DNA from: Cryomorphaceae bacterium
GTDB taxonomy: Bacteria; Bacteroidota; Bacteroidia; Flavobacteriales; Schleiferiaceae
Direction: 5' to 3'
Length of the DNA stretch: 22,174 nucleotides
Assembly: GCA_949547975.1 (NCBI GenBank)
Contig: CATITW010000099.1
Span: 1 to 22,174 of the forward strand
Made by a program: the position numbers and the translations under genes. Each line of letters opens with the position of its first letter. Position 1 is the first letter of the stretch. Below, one piece after another: positions 1 to 6,330 of this stretch. The notes under the pieces were generated by a model. The model saw nothing but the letters and a program-made list of their open reading frames with translations, did not search any database and had not been told where the DNA came from.

Positions 1-667
1 AGTCAAGCGTCAGCGGCTCCTTAAAGGTAATATTTAGTAAGTTACCCGTGCTCTTCACAAACATACCTGTTTTATCGAAGGCTCGACGGAACCCATCGAT
101 AACAACGGGAACCACCACTGGGTTCAATTCTCGAATCAAATGCACGGTCCCGCGACGCCCCTTCACAAATGGACGGGTGGTGCCTTGCGGAAAGGTGATG
201 GTCCAGCCAGTTTCCATGGCCCTTTTGATATTTTCTATGTCTTTTGGATCTACTGCACGGTTCACGTTTTTTCCCGCCTCACGCCAAGTACGCTTGATGC
301 TCACCGAGCCCGCATATTGCATGAGCTTAGGCAGCAATCCGCGTTTCATGGTTTCGGCGGCTGCCACAAAAAAGATGTTCATTTTCGGACGGAACAGCGT
401 AAAGAACGGCACCCGGTTGTAGACCTTATTTTCTGCCGCATTGAACACCTGATACATGGCGCTCACATCTGCGAAATACGTTTGGTGGTTGGACACAAAC
501 AGCACACCGCGCTCCGGAAGATCTTTGAGCTTATCTCCACCTACGATCTGAACGCTGTTGAGACGGAAAAATCGGTACCAAGTCACGAGACCAAAGACAA
601 AGATGACCGCCCTTTTGATCAGTAAATTGTAGCCGAAGCTGTCTTTTTTGAATGGATTCAAAGTCAT
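1..667 (-). CDS. 1-acyl-glycerol-3-phosphate acyltransferase-like protein (PlsC family), 3' end outside window
   Basis: Partial gene; 222 codons are visible from the ATG at 665-667 and no stop is reached before the window edge. The protein has a short hydrophobic segment near residues 19-30, then the acyltransferase block SNHQTYFAD with His61 and Asp67, a later FPQGTTRPF block (about 159-167) and a VVVPVVIDGF segment (about 184-193). These match the lysophospholipid acyltransferase superfamily, which moves acyl groups onto lysophosphatidate at the inner membrane. Two departures from the textbook motifs are visible: five rather than four residues separate His and Asp, and the usual FPEGTR is FPQGTTR. 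Both look like features of a Bacteroidota subgroup rather than damage, because the rest of the fold reads normally. A TAnnTTTG motif lies 32 bases upstream, between this gene and the NUDIX gene. The exact acyl acceptor is not determined by sequence. Confidence 0.85.
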   Translation of the reverse strand, partial: MTLNPFKKDSFGYNLLIKRAVIFVFGLVTWYRFFRLNSVQIVGGDKLKDLPERGVLFVSNHQTYFADVSAMYQVFNAAENKVYNRVPFFTLFRPKMNIFFVAAAETMKRGLLPKLMQYAGSVSIKRTWREAGKNVNRAVDPKDIENIKRAMETGWTITFPQGTTRPFVKGRRGTVHLIRELNPVVVPVVIDGFRRAFDKTGMFVKSTGNLLNITFKEPLTLD

Positions 668-699
668 GTGTGATTCGCTATGCTTGTGCTAACGGAGCG

Positions 700-707
700 C
701 AAATATA
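700..707 (-). promoter_or_regulatory. Bacteroidota-type -7 element for the acyltransferase gene
   Basis: The minus strand reads TATATTTG, a full match to the Bacteroidota -7 consensus TAnnTTTG. It lies in the 44-base gap after the NUDIX gene and 32 bases before the acyltransferase ATG. I see no good TTTG at the -33 position, so the call rests on the -7 motif and its placement. Confidence 0.5.
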
Positions 708-711
708 ACGC

Positions 712-1323
712 TTAAGAAAGTAGGGCTACGAATTCTGCCGTCATCATCGCCGTCGCACCCCAAATCACCTCACCCTGATACAAATACGCCGGGACTTGCT
801 CCTTCCTTGTCTTAATCTTGATGGTCGTTTCTCCCACCAATTCATCGGAACAAAGCGCCTCCAAAGGAAGCGAAAACGTATGGGCAACTTCCTTAGGATC
901 CAGCACCAATTCTGGCCGCTCCTTCCCAAAACTCACAAACGGATGCACCATAAAATCACTCGGTGGAATGTACAGCGGACTCAAGGCGCGGACGATCTCC
1001 AAATCCTCAGCGCGTAAACCCACCTCTTCCTGAGCCTCCCGCAAGGCCGTCTCAAGCAAACTTCCATCTGTGATCTCCACCTTGCCGCCAGGAAAACTAA
1101 CCTGACCGCCGTGGGTCCCATCATACGCAGGGCGCCGCATGTACAGCACCTCCAAATCTCCTTCGGATGGAAAGACATGAATCAGCACCGCAGCCTGCTT
1201 GGCACCAGCCACTCGATCAGCGCCCGGCATCGTCATTTTTCGATACCACGGCATCATCGCTTCTCCCAGTCCTTCCACCGGAAGCGTACGCTGCTGCATG
1301 TCAAAAAGTCGTTTTCGATTCAT
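712..1323 (-). CDS. NUDIX hydrolase, CoA pyrophosphatase (NudL/UPF0035) type
   Basis: A 203-residue NUDIX protein. It contains the block HGGQVSFPGG followed by a NUDIX box with REAQEEVGL; the spacing across the box (a G-K-V-E-x-x-D-G stretch) is that of the NudL/CoA-pyrophosphatase subgroup, which also carries the GQVxFPGG block upstream. Family members cleave the pyrophosphate of coenzyme A or related compounds to 4'-phosphopantetheine and 3',5'-ADP, needing Mg or Mn. The ATG at 1321-1323 is chosen over an in-frame upstream ATG at 1387-1389, because the longer form would add 22 residues with no family similarity and leave only 20 bases before the divergent oxyR start. The gene runs away from oxyR and ends 44 bases before the acyltransferase start. 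Substrate is inferred from the subgroup only. Confidence 0.85.
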   Translation of the reverse strand: MNRKRLFDMQQRTLPVEGLGEAMMPWYRKMTMPGADRVAGAKQAAVLIHVFPSEGDLEVLYMRRPAYDGTHGGQVSFPGGKVEITDGSLLETALREAQEEVGLRAEDLEIVRALSPLYIPPSDFMVHPFVSFGKERPELVLDPKEVAHTFSLPLEALCSDELVGETTIKIKTRKEQVPAYLYQGEVIWGATAMMTAEFVALLS

Positions 1324-1347
1324 TATGCAATAAAAATACCCACGAAG

Positions 1348-1378
1348 TTGGGCAGCCCATCGTTGCGCTGTATTTTTG
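1348..1378 (+). promoter_or_regulatory. oxyR promoter (-33 TTG and -7 TATTTTTG)
   Basis: TATTTTTG at 1371-1378 is a full match to TAnnTTTG and a TTG at 1348-1350 lies 20 bases upstream, close to the spacing expected for the Bacteroidota primary sigma factor. The oxyR ATG begins 31 bases after the -7 element. The same 86-base region must hold the NUDIX gene promoter and could hold an OxyR operator, but I could not recognise one. Confidence 0.55.
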
Positions 1379-1409
1379 TTTTCTATCACTCCCTAAAACC
1401 TGATAGCAT

Positions 1410-2336
1410 ATGACTATTACCCAATTCAAATACATCGTTGCCGTAGACAACCACCGCCACTTCGCAAGGGCTGCAGAAGCTTGTTTTGTTACGCAGCCTA
1501 CGCTCAGCATGCAGATCCAAAAGCTAGAAGAAGAACTGGACATTCTCATTTTTGACCGCAGCAAACATCCGATCGTGCCGACACCACTAGGCGAAAAGCT
1601 GATCGACCAAGCGCGAAAAGTGATCTATGAGTCTGACGTGCTCGAAAATATGGCGAAGCAAATCAAGGGGTCCTTTGAAGGAGAACTCAACCTCGCAGTC
1701 ATCCCGACCATTGCCTCTAGCTTGTTGCCGAGATTCATTCCTGAATTCACAAAAAAATACCCGAAGATTCGTCTGCGTGTGGAGGAATTGAAAACTGAAG
1801 ATATGATCGAAGCGCTTCGAACGGACCGCATCGATGTCGGAATTGCAGCTACTCCGTTGGAAGAAAAGGGCATCATCGAACAACCCTTGTACTATGAGCC
1901 TTTCATGGCTTTTGTTCCGCAGTACCACCCGATGAATAAGGATACGTTTTTACTGGCCTCTGAGATCAATGCGAAAGAGCTCTTACTCCTGAACGAAGGA
2001 CACTGTTTTAGAAATAGCGTCTTGAAGATTTGTAATGCCCAAGAAACGGCCACGACAGGGCTGAACATGGAAAGCGGAAGTTTCGACACACTGGTTAAAC
2101 TTGCGCACCGTGGGCTGGGTATGACTCTGCTGCCCTACCTGACAGCGATCGATCTTCCAGAAAAGTACCGTCCTTTCGTAAAACCGATCGCAGAACCTAC
2201 CCCTTCACGGGAGATCAGCTTGCTGCACTCTAGAACACAGCTGAAAATGGAGTGGATCCATGCCATGGGCGATTTGATTAAAGCAGGTATGCCGGAAAAA
2301 GTCTTAGAAAAACCGGAACGTCTAGTTAGCCCATAA
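1410..2336 (+). CDS. oxyR: Hydrogen-peroxide-sensing LysR-family regulator OxyR
   Basis: A 308-residue LysR-type regulator. The N-terminal winged helix-turn-helix (residues 1-60) includes HFARAAEACFVTQPTLSMQI, and the rest is a two-lobed regulatory domain. The segment GHCFRNSVLKIC places two cysteines at residues 199 and 208, nine apart, the same positions and spacing as the redox-active pair of E. coli OxyR, where peroxide forms a disulfide and converts the protein to an activator of catalase and peroxidase genes. This strongly supports a true OxyR rather than a generic LysR protein. The start at 1410 fits the family N-terminus. The gene is divergent from the NUDIX hydrolase and its last 11 bases overlap the end of the convergent symporter gene. 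No catalase or peroxidase gene is in the window, so its targets lie elsewhere or in the divergent region. Confidence 0.93.
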   Translation: MTITQFKYIVAVDNHRHFARAAEACFVTQPTLSMQIQKLEEELDILIFDRSKHPIVPTPLGEKLIDQARKVIYESDVLENMAKQIKGSFEGELNLAVIPTIASSLLPRFIPEFTKKYPKIRLRVEELKTEDMIEALRTDRIDVGIAATPLEEKGIIEQPLYYEPFMAFVPQYHPMNKDTFLLASEINAKELLLLNEGHCFRNSVLKICNAQETATTGLNMESGSFDTLVKLAHRGLGMTLLPYLTAIDLPEKYRPFVKPIAEPTPSREISLLHSRTQLKMEWIHAMGDLIKAGMPEKVLEKPERLVSP

Positions 2337-3723
2337 AGCTTAGGGCGTACGCAAGAGCGGTAAGGACCGCTACAGCGATCACGTTCAGTACTGCACCCCG
2401 CGCCATCATGTACGGCACGGTGAGCTTACCTGTGGAGAAGACAATCGCGTTTGGAGGAGTCGCCATGGGCAGCATGAACGCACAGCTCGCCCCTAATACG
2501 AGCGGCAACGCAAGGAGTTCCATAGGGATATCAAAGGCTACAGACAGGGTTAACACCAGTGGAAGCAAGGCACTCACTAGCGCCATGTTGCTTAAAAATT
2601 CCGTAGCAAATACCCCAAGAACGGCCATGACAAGGAGCCAGAAGAGTACAGAGGCGCCTTGGAAAGACTGAAGGAATTGGCCCATGTGATCAAACCAAAC
2701 GCTGGACTGTAAGGTACCCGCAAGGGCTAAACCACCGCCGAATAGTACAAGGATTCCCCACGGCAGCGCAGTAGTATCGCTCCATTCCAAGATCGGCTTT
2801 CGCTCCGCAGTCAGGCTGAATAAAAGAACAGCACTCAATAATGAAATGCCGGTATCACTCCATGCGATATGCTCGGAGAGGCTGCCTAAATAGGGGCGGA
2901 TGATCCACAACAAAGCGGTACCCGCAAAGATGATGGCCACCCGTTTCTGCACGGGAGTGAGACCTCCTAGTCGTTCCCATTCGGTTTGAATCCAAGCGGC
3001 GGTGTCCTTGTTTTCTTGTAAAGAAGAAGATACGGGAAGACTGCGGCGCAATAGTACAAAGGCCACGGTTCCGATCAGTAGTGAGGCACTCAGGCCGATC
3101 GGGAGCCATTCGACAAATCCGATTTCTCGGGAGAATTGGTCGCTGAGGAATCCAGCGAAAATCATGTTCGGAGGTGTACCGATCAGGGTAGCCATACCTC
3201 CGATGTTCGCACTCCAAGCGATACTCAGCAAGATCGGTCGGCTCATCGCCTCAGATTTCGCCTTGGGAAGTACGGCAAGTACACTTGTAGCAATAGGCAA
3301 CATCATGATCGAGGTTGCCGTGTTTGAAATCCACATAGACATGAAGCCCGTAGCCAGCATAAAACCTAACAGTAAACCGCTATTGCCAGTGCCTGTTTTA
3401 CGTAAAATCCATAAAGCGATTCGGTAGTGCAGTTTGGTCTTTTCAAGCGCTAGTGCTAGGACAAATCCGCCAAAAAATAAATACACGAGCGGATGGGCGT
3501 AGTAGGCCCCCATGGATTTCGCTTCAGTGATGCCAAAAAGGGGGAATAACAGTAGGGGCAGCAGCGCAGTGACCGCGAGATGTACCGTTTCACTCATCCA
3601 CCAGATGAGCATCCAAAAAGCGATGCCGAGCAGCGTGTATTCAGCCGAAAATGCTCCGTACCACGAAAAAAGAAATGCGACGATGGGCCCAAGGGCACGA
3701 ATGAGGAGTGTACTTTTGCTCAT
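2326..3723 (-). CDS. DASS/SLC13-family anion:sodium symporter
   Basis: A 465-residue polytopic membrane protein, the usual size for bacterial divalent anion:sodium symporters such as VcINDY. The inverted-repeat hallmarks are visible: WISNTATSIMMLPI around residues 131-144 with the SNT sodium-site motif, GTPPN at 182-186, a second-repeat SNMA motif near 378-381, and MATPPN at 420-425. The second motif reads SNM rather than SNT, as happens in some SLC13 members. Substrates in the family are C4-dicarboxylates, citrate or sulfate; the sequence alone does not decide which. The ATG at 3721-3723 is needed to keep the first membrane segment. It is convergent with oxyR (11-base overlap) and divergent from rdgB, with 14 bases between the start codons, so its own promoter must lie inside the rdgB coding sequence. 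Confidence 0.88.
   Translation of the reverse strand: MSKSTLLIRALGPIVAFLFSWYGAFSAEYTLLGIAFWMLIWWMSETVHLAVTALLPLLLFPLFGITEAKSMGAYYAHPLVYLFFGGFVLALALEKTKLHYRIALWILRKTGTGNSGLLLGFMLATGFMSMWISNTATSIMMLPIATSVLAVLPKAKSEAMSRPILLSIAWSANIGGMATLIGTPPNMIFAGFLSDQFSREIGFVEWLPIGLSASLLIGTVAFVLLRRSLPVSSSLQENKDTAAWIQTEWERLGGLTPVQKRVAIIFAGTALLWIIRPYLGSLSEHIAWSDTGISLLSAVLLFSLTAERKPILEWSDTTALPWGILVLFGGGLALAGTLQSSVWFDHMGQFLQSFQGASVLFWLLVMAVLGVFATEFLSNMALVSALLPLVLTLSVAFDIPMELLALPLVLGASCAFMLPMATPPNAIVFSTGKLTVPYMMARGAVLNVIAVAVLTALAYALSFMG
3711..3718 (+). promoter_or_regulatory. -7 element for rdgB inside the symporter start region
   Basis: TACTTTTG is a full match to TAnnTTTG and overlaps codons 2-5 of the opposite-strand symporter gene. 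A transcript starting a few bases downstream would have a leader of about 10-15 bases before the rdgB ATG at 3738. No clear -33 element was found. Confidence 0.45.
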
Positions 3724-3737
3724 GAAAAATGTGCACT

Positions 3738-4307
3738 ATGAAATTGGTTTTTGCTACGCATAATGCGAACAAGTTACAAGAGGTCAGGGAATTATTGGCG
3801 CCAAAATATGAAGTTATTGGACTTACGGAATTAGGCGACCATGAAGACATCCCGGAAAACGAACCCACACTGCAAGGCAATGCACTGATCAAGGCACGCA
3901 CCATTTGGAAAAAATACGGACTGAGCTGCTTTTCCGACGATACCGGACTCGAGATCGATGCACTCGACGGTGCCCCCGGAGTATACAGTGCCCGATACGG
4001 TGGACCCGAAAAAGATCCGGAGCAAAACATGGCGAAGGTTTTAAAAGAACTCAAAGGCAACGATGATCGTAGCGCAAGATTCCGCACGGCTGTAGCACTC
4101 ATTCTAAATGGCGAAGAGCATGTATTTAACGGCATTGTAGAGGGCCACATTCGCACCGAAAAAAGTGGTGCAAAAGGTTTCGGATACGACCCGATTTTTC
4201 AACCAGCAGGCTACAACATTACATTTGCTGAGATGGACAGCGCAGAAAAAGGGCGAATCTCACATCGAGGACGTGCGATCGCTGCACTTGTTGAGTTTTT
4301 AGCCTAA
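3738..4307 (+). CDS. rdgB: Non-canonical purine NTP pyrophosphatase (RdgB/HAM1)
   Basis: A 189-residue HAM1/RdgB protein that hydrolyses dITP, ITP, XTP and related deaminated purine nucleotides to monophosphate and pyrophosphate, keeping them out of DNA and RNA. Family signatures are clear: MKLVFATHNANK at the N-terminus (substrate site), SDDTGLEIDALDGAPGVYSA with the catalytic and metal-binding acidic residues, GFGYDPIF, and SHRGRAI near the C-terminus. An in-frame ATG nine bases upstream (3729) exists, but all family members begin at the MKLVFAT block, so 3738 is preferred. Length is normal. It is head-to-head with the symporter and convergent with rsmD, with 31 bases between stop codons. 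Confidence 0.95.
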   Translation: MKLVFATHNANKLQEVRELLAPKYEVIGLTELGDHEDIPENEPTLQGNALIKARTIWKKYGLSCFSDDTGLEIDALDGAPGVYSARYGGPEKDPEQNMAKVLKELKGNDDRSARFRTAVALILNGEEHVFNGIVEGHIRTEKSGAKGFGYDPIFQPAGYNITFAEMDSAEKGRISHRGRAIAALVEFLA

Positions 4308-4310
4308 AAA

Positions 4311-4333
4311 CGGGACGAATCCCCATTTTCAAA
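4311..4333. terminator. Weak bidirectional hairpin between rdgB and rsmD
   Basis: The 31-base gap between two convergent stops contains GGGA-cgaa-TCCC. On the minus strand this is GGGA-TTCG-TCCC, a UUCG-type loop, followed after one base by five T; on the plus strand a shorter CATTTTC follows. The four-pair stem is short, so this is a tentative bidirectional terminator, better placed for rsmD. Confidence 0.35.
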
Positions 4334-4338
4334 AGCCT

Positions 4339-4896
4339 TTACTCCTCTTCTGCTTCGATTTCCTCCGGACGATTAAAAAAGCTGAAATTTACGTGACCGT
4401 ATCGACGGTGCTCCACAAAACCGGGCAAATGACTCAAATCTGTCTGGTCGCTGTGCTCGATAATGGCCTCTCCACCTTCTGCTATGAGCTCATTCTGTAT
4501 GATCCCTGTGGCCAATTCTTCATACCCCTCAAAATCATATGGGGGATCCGCAAAGACAATATCATATTGCGTAACAGCTCGGCGCACCCACATCAGTGCA
4601 TCGCCTTGTACCGTCTGAATATCTACCCCGAGCTCCTCAGCAGTTTTTGAGATAAAGCGAACACACTGCTTATTCATGTCGACACATGTCAACTCTAGCG
4701 TCCCACGTGAGGCAAACTCATAGCTGATATTTCCCGTACCTGCAAACAGGTCTAAAACACGTAAATCCTCGAAATAATAGCGGTTGTTCAAGATGTTGAA
4801 CAAGGCTTCCTTTCCAAAATCCGTGGTCGGACGTGACGGCAAATCTTTCGGTGCCATGATGCGCTTGCTGCGCCATTTTCCACTCACTATTCTCAT
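4339..4896 (-). CDS. rsmD: 16S rRNA (guanine(966)-N(2))-methyltransferase RsmD
   Basis: A 185-residue class I methyltransferase that uses S-adenosylmethionine to methylate G966 of 16S rRNA in the small subunit. Visible motifs: MRIVSGKWRSKRI at the N-terminus, SRPTTDFGKEALFNIL (about 21-36), SAM-binding DLFAGTG at 49-55, and catalytic DPPY at 117-120. The start is set at 4894-4896 because the upstream gene's TGA overlaps this ATG (ATGA), a typical coupled junction, and because RsmD proteins begin MRI(I/V)(G/S)G. An in-frame upstream ATG (4932) would only add unrelated residues translated from the previous gene. The C-terminal tail is strongly acidic (EEIEAEEE), which is more than the usual family end. 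It is the last gene of a three-gene minus-strand operon. Confidence 0.93.
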   Translation of the reverse strand: MRIVSGKWRSKRIMAPKDLPSRPTTDFGKEALFNILNNRYYFEDLRVLDLFAGTGNISYEFASRGTLELTCVDMNKQCVRFISKTAEELGVDIQTVQGDALMWVRRAVTQYDIVFADPPYDFEGYEELATGIIQNELIAEGGEAIIEHSDQTDLSHLPGFVEHRRYGHVNFSFFNRPEEIEAEEE

Positions 4897-5690
4897 AAAC
4901 GTAACAAAAGAGCATACGCTCCGGGATCCCAACCCTGCATGGCACTAGAAATCTGTGCCCAATTTTTAGATTTAAATAGACTTACCTCGGCAAAATAAGG
5001 GGCAATAAACTCCTTATAACTCGCCGCCTCAAAGCCGCTAAGCTCCAATTTTAAGGTCGCCCTGTCGTACCCAAGCTGCTCCACAGCATTCCCTAAATGA
5101 TAGATGAACTCTTGCTGGTCCGCACACGGATAACTATTGACCAATTCCCATTTTCCTTCCTTTGCTGCCAGAAACAACATGCGACTGCCGAGCAAATGCA
5201 CCCAAACCTCTTCGCCTTGTTTCGGAGATAGGGCCTCCATCTGTGACAACCATAAATGTTGCACCTCAGCCTTCGTTGTGCTTGCTAGGGCTTTCTCCTC
5301 CTGTGAAACCAGCGCTAGTACCTCCATACCAAGCTTTGCTGAGCGGTCCGTATAATTCACGTTCCCACCGAGCAACTTCGCTGCCCACTCTGCCGTGTCC
5401 GAAGCAAACGCCTCAGGCAACAGGGTAGCGTTATCGAAAGCCACGATGAGTTTCACCTGGGAAGGACGCTCCGGAAAACCACCCAATACTTCCTGCAACG
5501 GATCGGCTCCGAGCTCTTGTGCTGGAATAAACCCGGTCATATACACTTGACGGGTGGTTATGTGACGTACCAAAAAAGAAAGTCCATCCTGAGCATACAG
5601 GATGGACAATACACTTTCCTCTGCCTTCGCGTTTTGGAAGGCGGGATCTATATTATTCTGCTTTACAGTAAGAGTTCTCGTAGTTACCAC
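4893..5690 (-). CDS. DUF3822 family protein
   Basis: A 265-residue protein that I assign to DUF3822, a Bacteroidota family regularly found beside rsmD. It has no signal peptide or membrane segment. The family is thought to have an actin-like ATPase-type (ASKHA) fold, but no function is established, and the nucleotide-binding residues cannot be confirmed by eye. The N-terminal strand SVLSILYAQDGLSFLVRH and the later LVSQEEKALASTTKAEVQHL region are typical. The ATG at 5690 makes the gene overlap the upstream gene by 38 bases; I see no ATG or GTG between there and the conserved region, so the overlap is probably real. The stop overlaps the rsmD start (ATGA), implying translational coupling. Confidence 0.75.
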   Translation of the reverse strand: MVTTRTLTVKQNNIDPAFQNAKAEESVLSILYAQDGLSFLVRHITTRQVYMTGFIPAQELGADPLQEVLGGFPERPSQVKLIVAFDNATLLPEAFASDTAEWAAKLLGGNVNYTDRSAKLGMEVLALVSQEEKALASTTKAEVQHLWLSQMEALSPKQGEEVWVHLLGSRMLFLAAKEGKWELVNSYPCADQQEFIYHLGNAVEQLGYDRATLKLELSGFEAASYKEFIAPYFAEVSLFKSKNWAQISSAMQGWDPGAYALLLRL

Positions 5691-6285
5691 TGATAGTAGG
5701 TTCTGTTAACGACCCGATCGTCAAAGACGTGTTTTCCACTTTACTAAACGCTTGCGGGTAGGTGGAAGCAATATCGGCAAAAATCGTTTTGTAAGGAGCG
5801 CTTACCTCGAAAGTTGCTACATCCACACCGTTCTTAGTAATTTGACCTGCGTCCATCGTAAAAGTAGAATCCGTACCGTTAATGGTTCTCAAAGTTTGAG
5901 CATCAAAGCCTTCTCCGAACAAAGCGACAGCAACCGGCTCTTGACCTAAGACACGGATGATGACTGAATCCTTATTCATGTCCTTCTGATAGATTTTATC
6001 GTAGTACATGAAGTTGGTATCCTTACGCTCAATAATGTTGATGACACCTGTATCTACGAATCCAACCAACTCATCGATCGAAGCCGAGAATGCACCATTT
6101 TCGCTCTTGTACGCCAATTGCGCTTCGCGAATGCTTTCCAACTGCTCAGTCACATCACACAAACGTGTGCGCTCAATGCGTTGAAATTTAATAGGTTGCA
6201 TAATACTGTTGTAAATACGAACAGTTAAATAAGCTGAAAGTAGGATGAGAACTACTTTGATTCCGAGTTGTACCTTTGAATTCAT
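5653..6285 (-). CDS. Membrane-anchored hypothetical protein with pseudopilin-like region
   Basis: A 210-residue protein of unknown function. It begins with a basic residue and one hydrophobic segment (about residues 8-24, GIKVVLILLSAYL), which looks like an uncleaved anchor with the rest outside the inner membrane. Residues 45-80, including SIREAQLAYKSENGAFSAS and IDELVGFVDTG, resemble the region after the N-terminal helix of type II secretion pseudopilins, but no prepilin peptidase site is seen before the hydrophobic segment. The rest is predicted mixed strand and low in charge, with one cysteine near the C-terminus (Cys207). It is the first gene of the operon with the DUF3822 gene and rsmD, overlapping the former by 38 bases. 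A role in envelope structure is a guess. Confidence 0.7.
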   Translation of the reverse strand: MNSKVQLGIKVVLILLSAYLTVRIYNSIMQPIKFQRIERTRLCDVTEQLESIREAQLAYKSENGAFSASIDELVGFVDTGVINIIERKDTNFMYYDKIYQKDMNKDSVIIRVLGQEPVAVALFGEGFDAQTLRTINGTDSTFTMDAGQITKNGVDVATFEVSAPYKTIFADIASTYPQAFSKVENTSLTIGSLTEPTISGNYENSYCKAE

Positions 6286-6309
6286 GGACTAAATCAACGT
6301 TTATGGCCT

Positions 6310-6317
6310 CAAAACTA
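6310..6317 (-). promoter_or_regulatory. -7 element for the pilin-like/DUF3822/rsmD operon
   Basis: The minus strand reads TAGTTTTG, a full TAnnTTTG match, 24 bases before the ATG of the first operon gene and between two divergent genes. A TTG on the minus strand at 6343-6345 lies 25 bases upstream, farther than usual, so only the -7 part is well supported. Confidence 0.45.
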
Positions 6318-6330
6318 CAATAATTTTTAA

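Noticed and set aside
48..625. Two overlapping plus-strand open frames (124 and 161 codons)
   Set aside because: They are antisense shadows of the acyltransferase gene on the minus strand, which has clear family motifs; the plus-strand translations have none.
1321..1389. Longer NUDIX protein starting at 1389
   Set aside because: The added residues are not family-like and would leave only 20 bases for two divergent promoters; the ATG at 1323 is preferred.
4897..4932. Longer RsmD starting at 4932
   Set aside because: The added 12 residues lie in the DUF3822 gene, while the ATGA overlap and the family N-terminus support 4896.
5653..6285. True type IV pilin or pseudopilin
   Set aside because: There is resemblance after the hydrophobic helix, but no prepilin peptidase cleavage site and no pilus assembly genes nearby.
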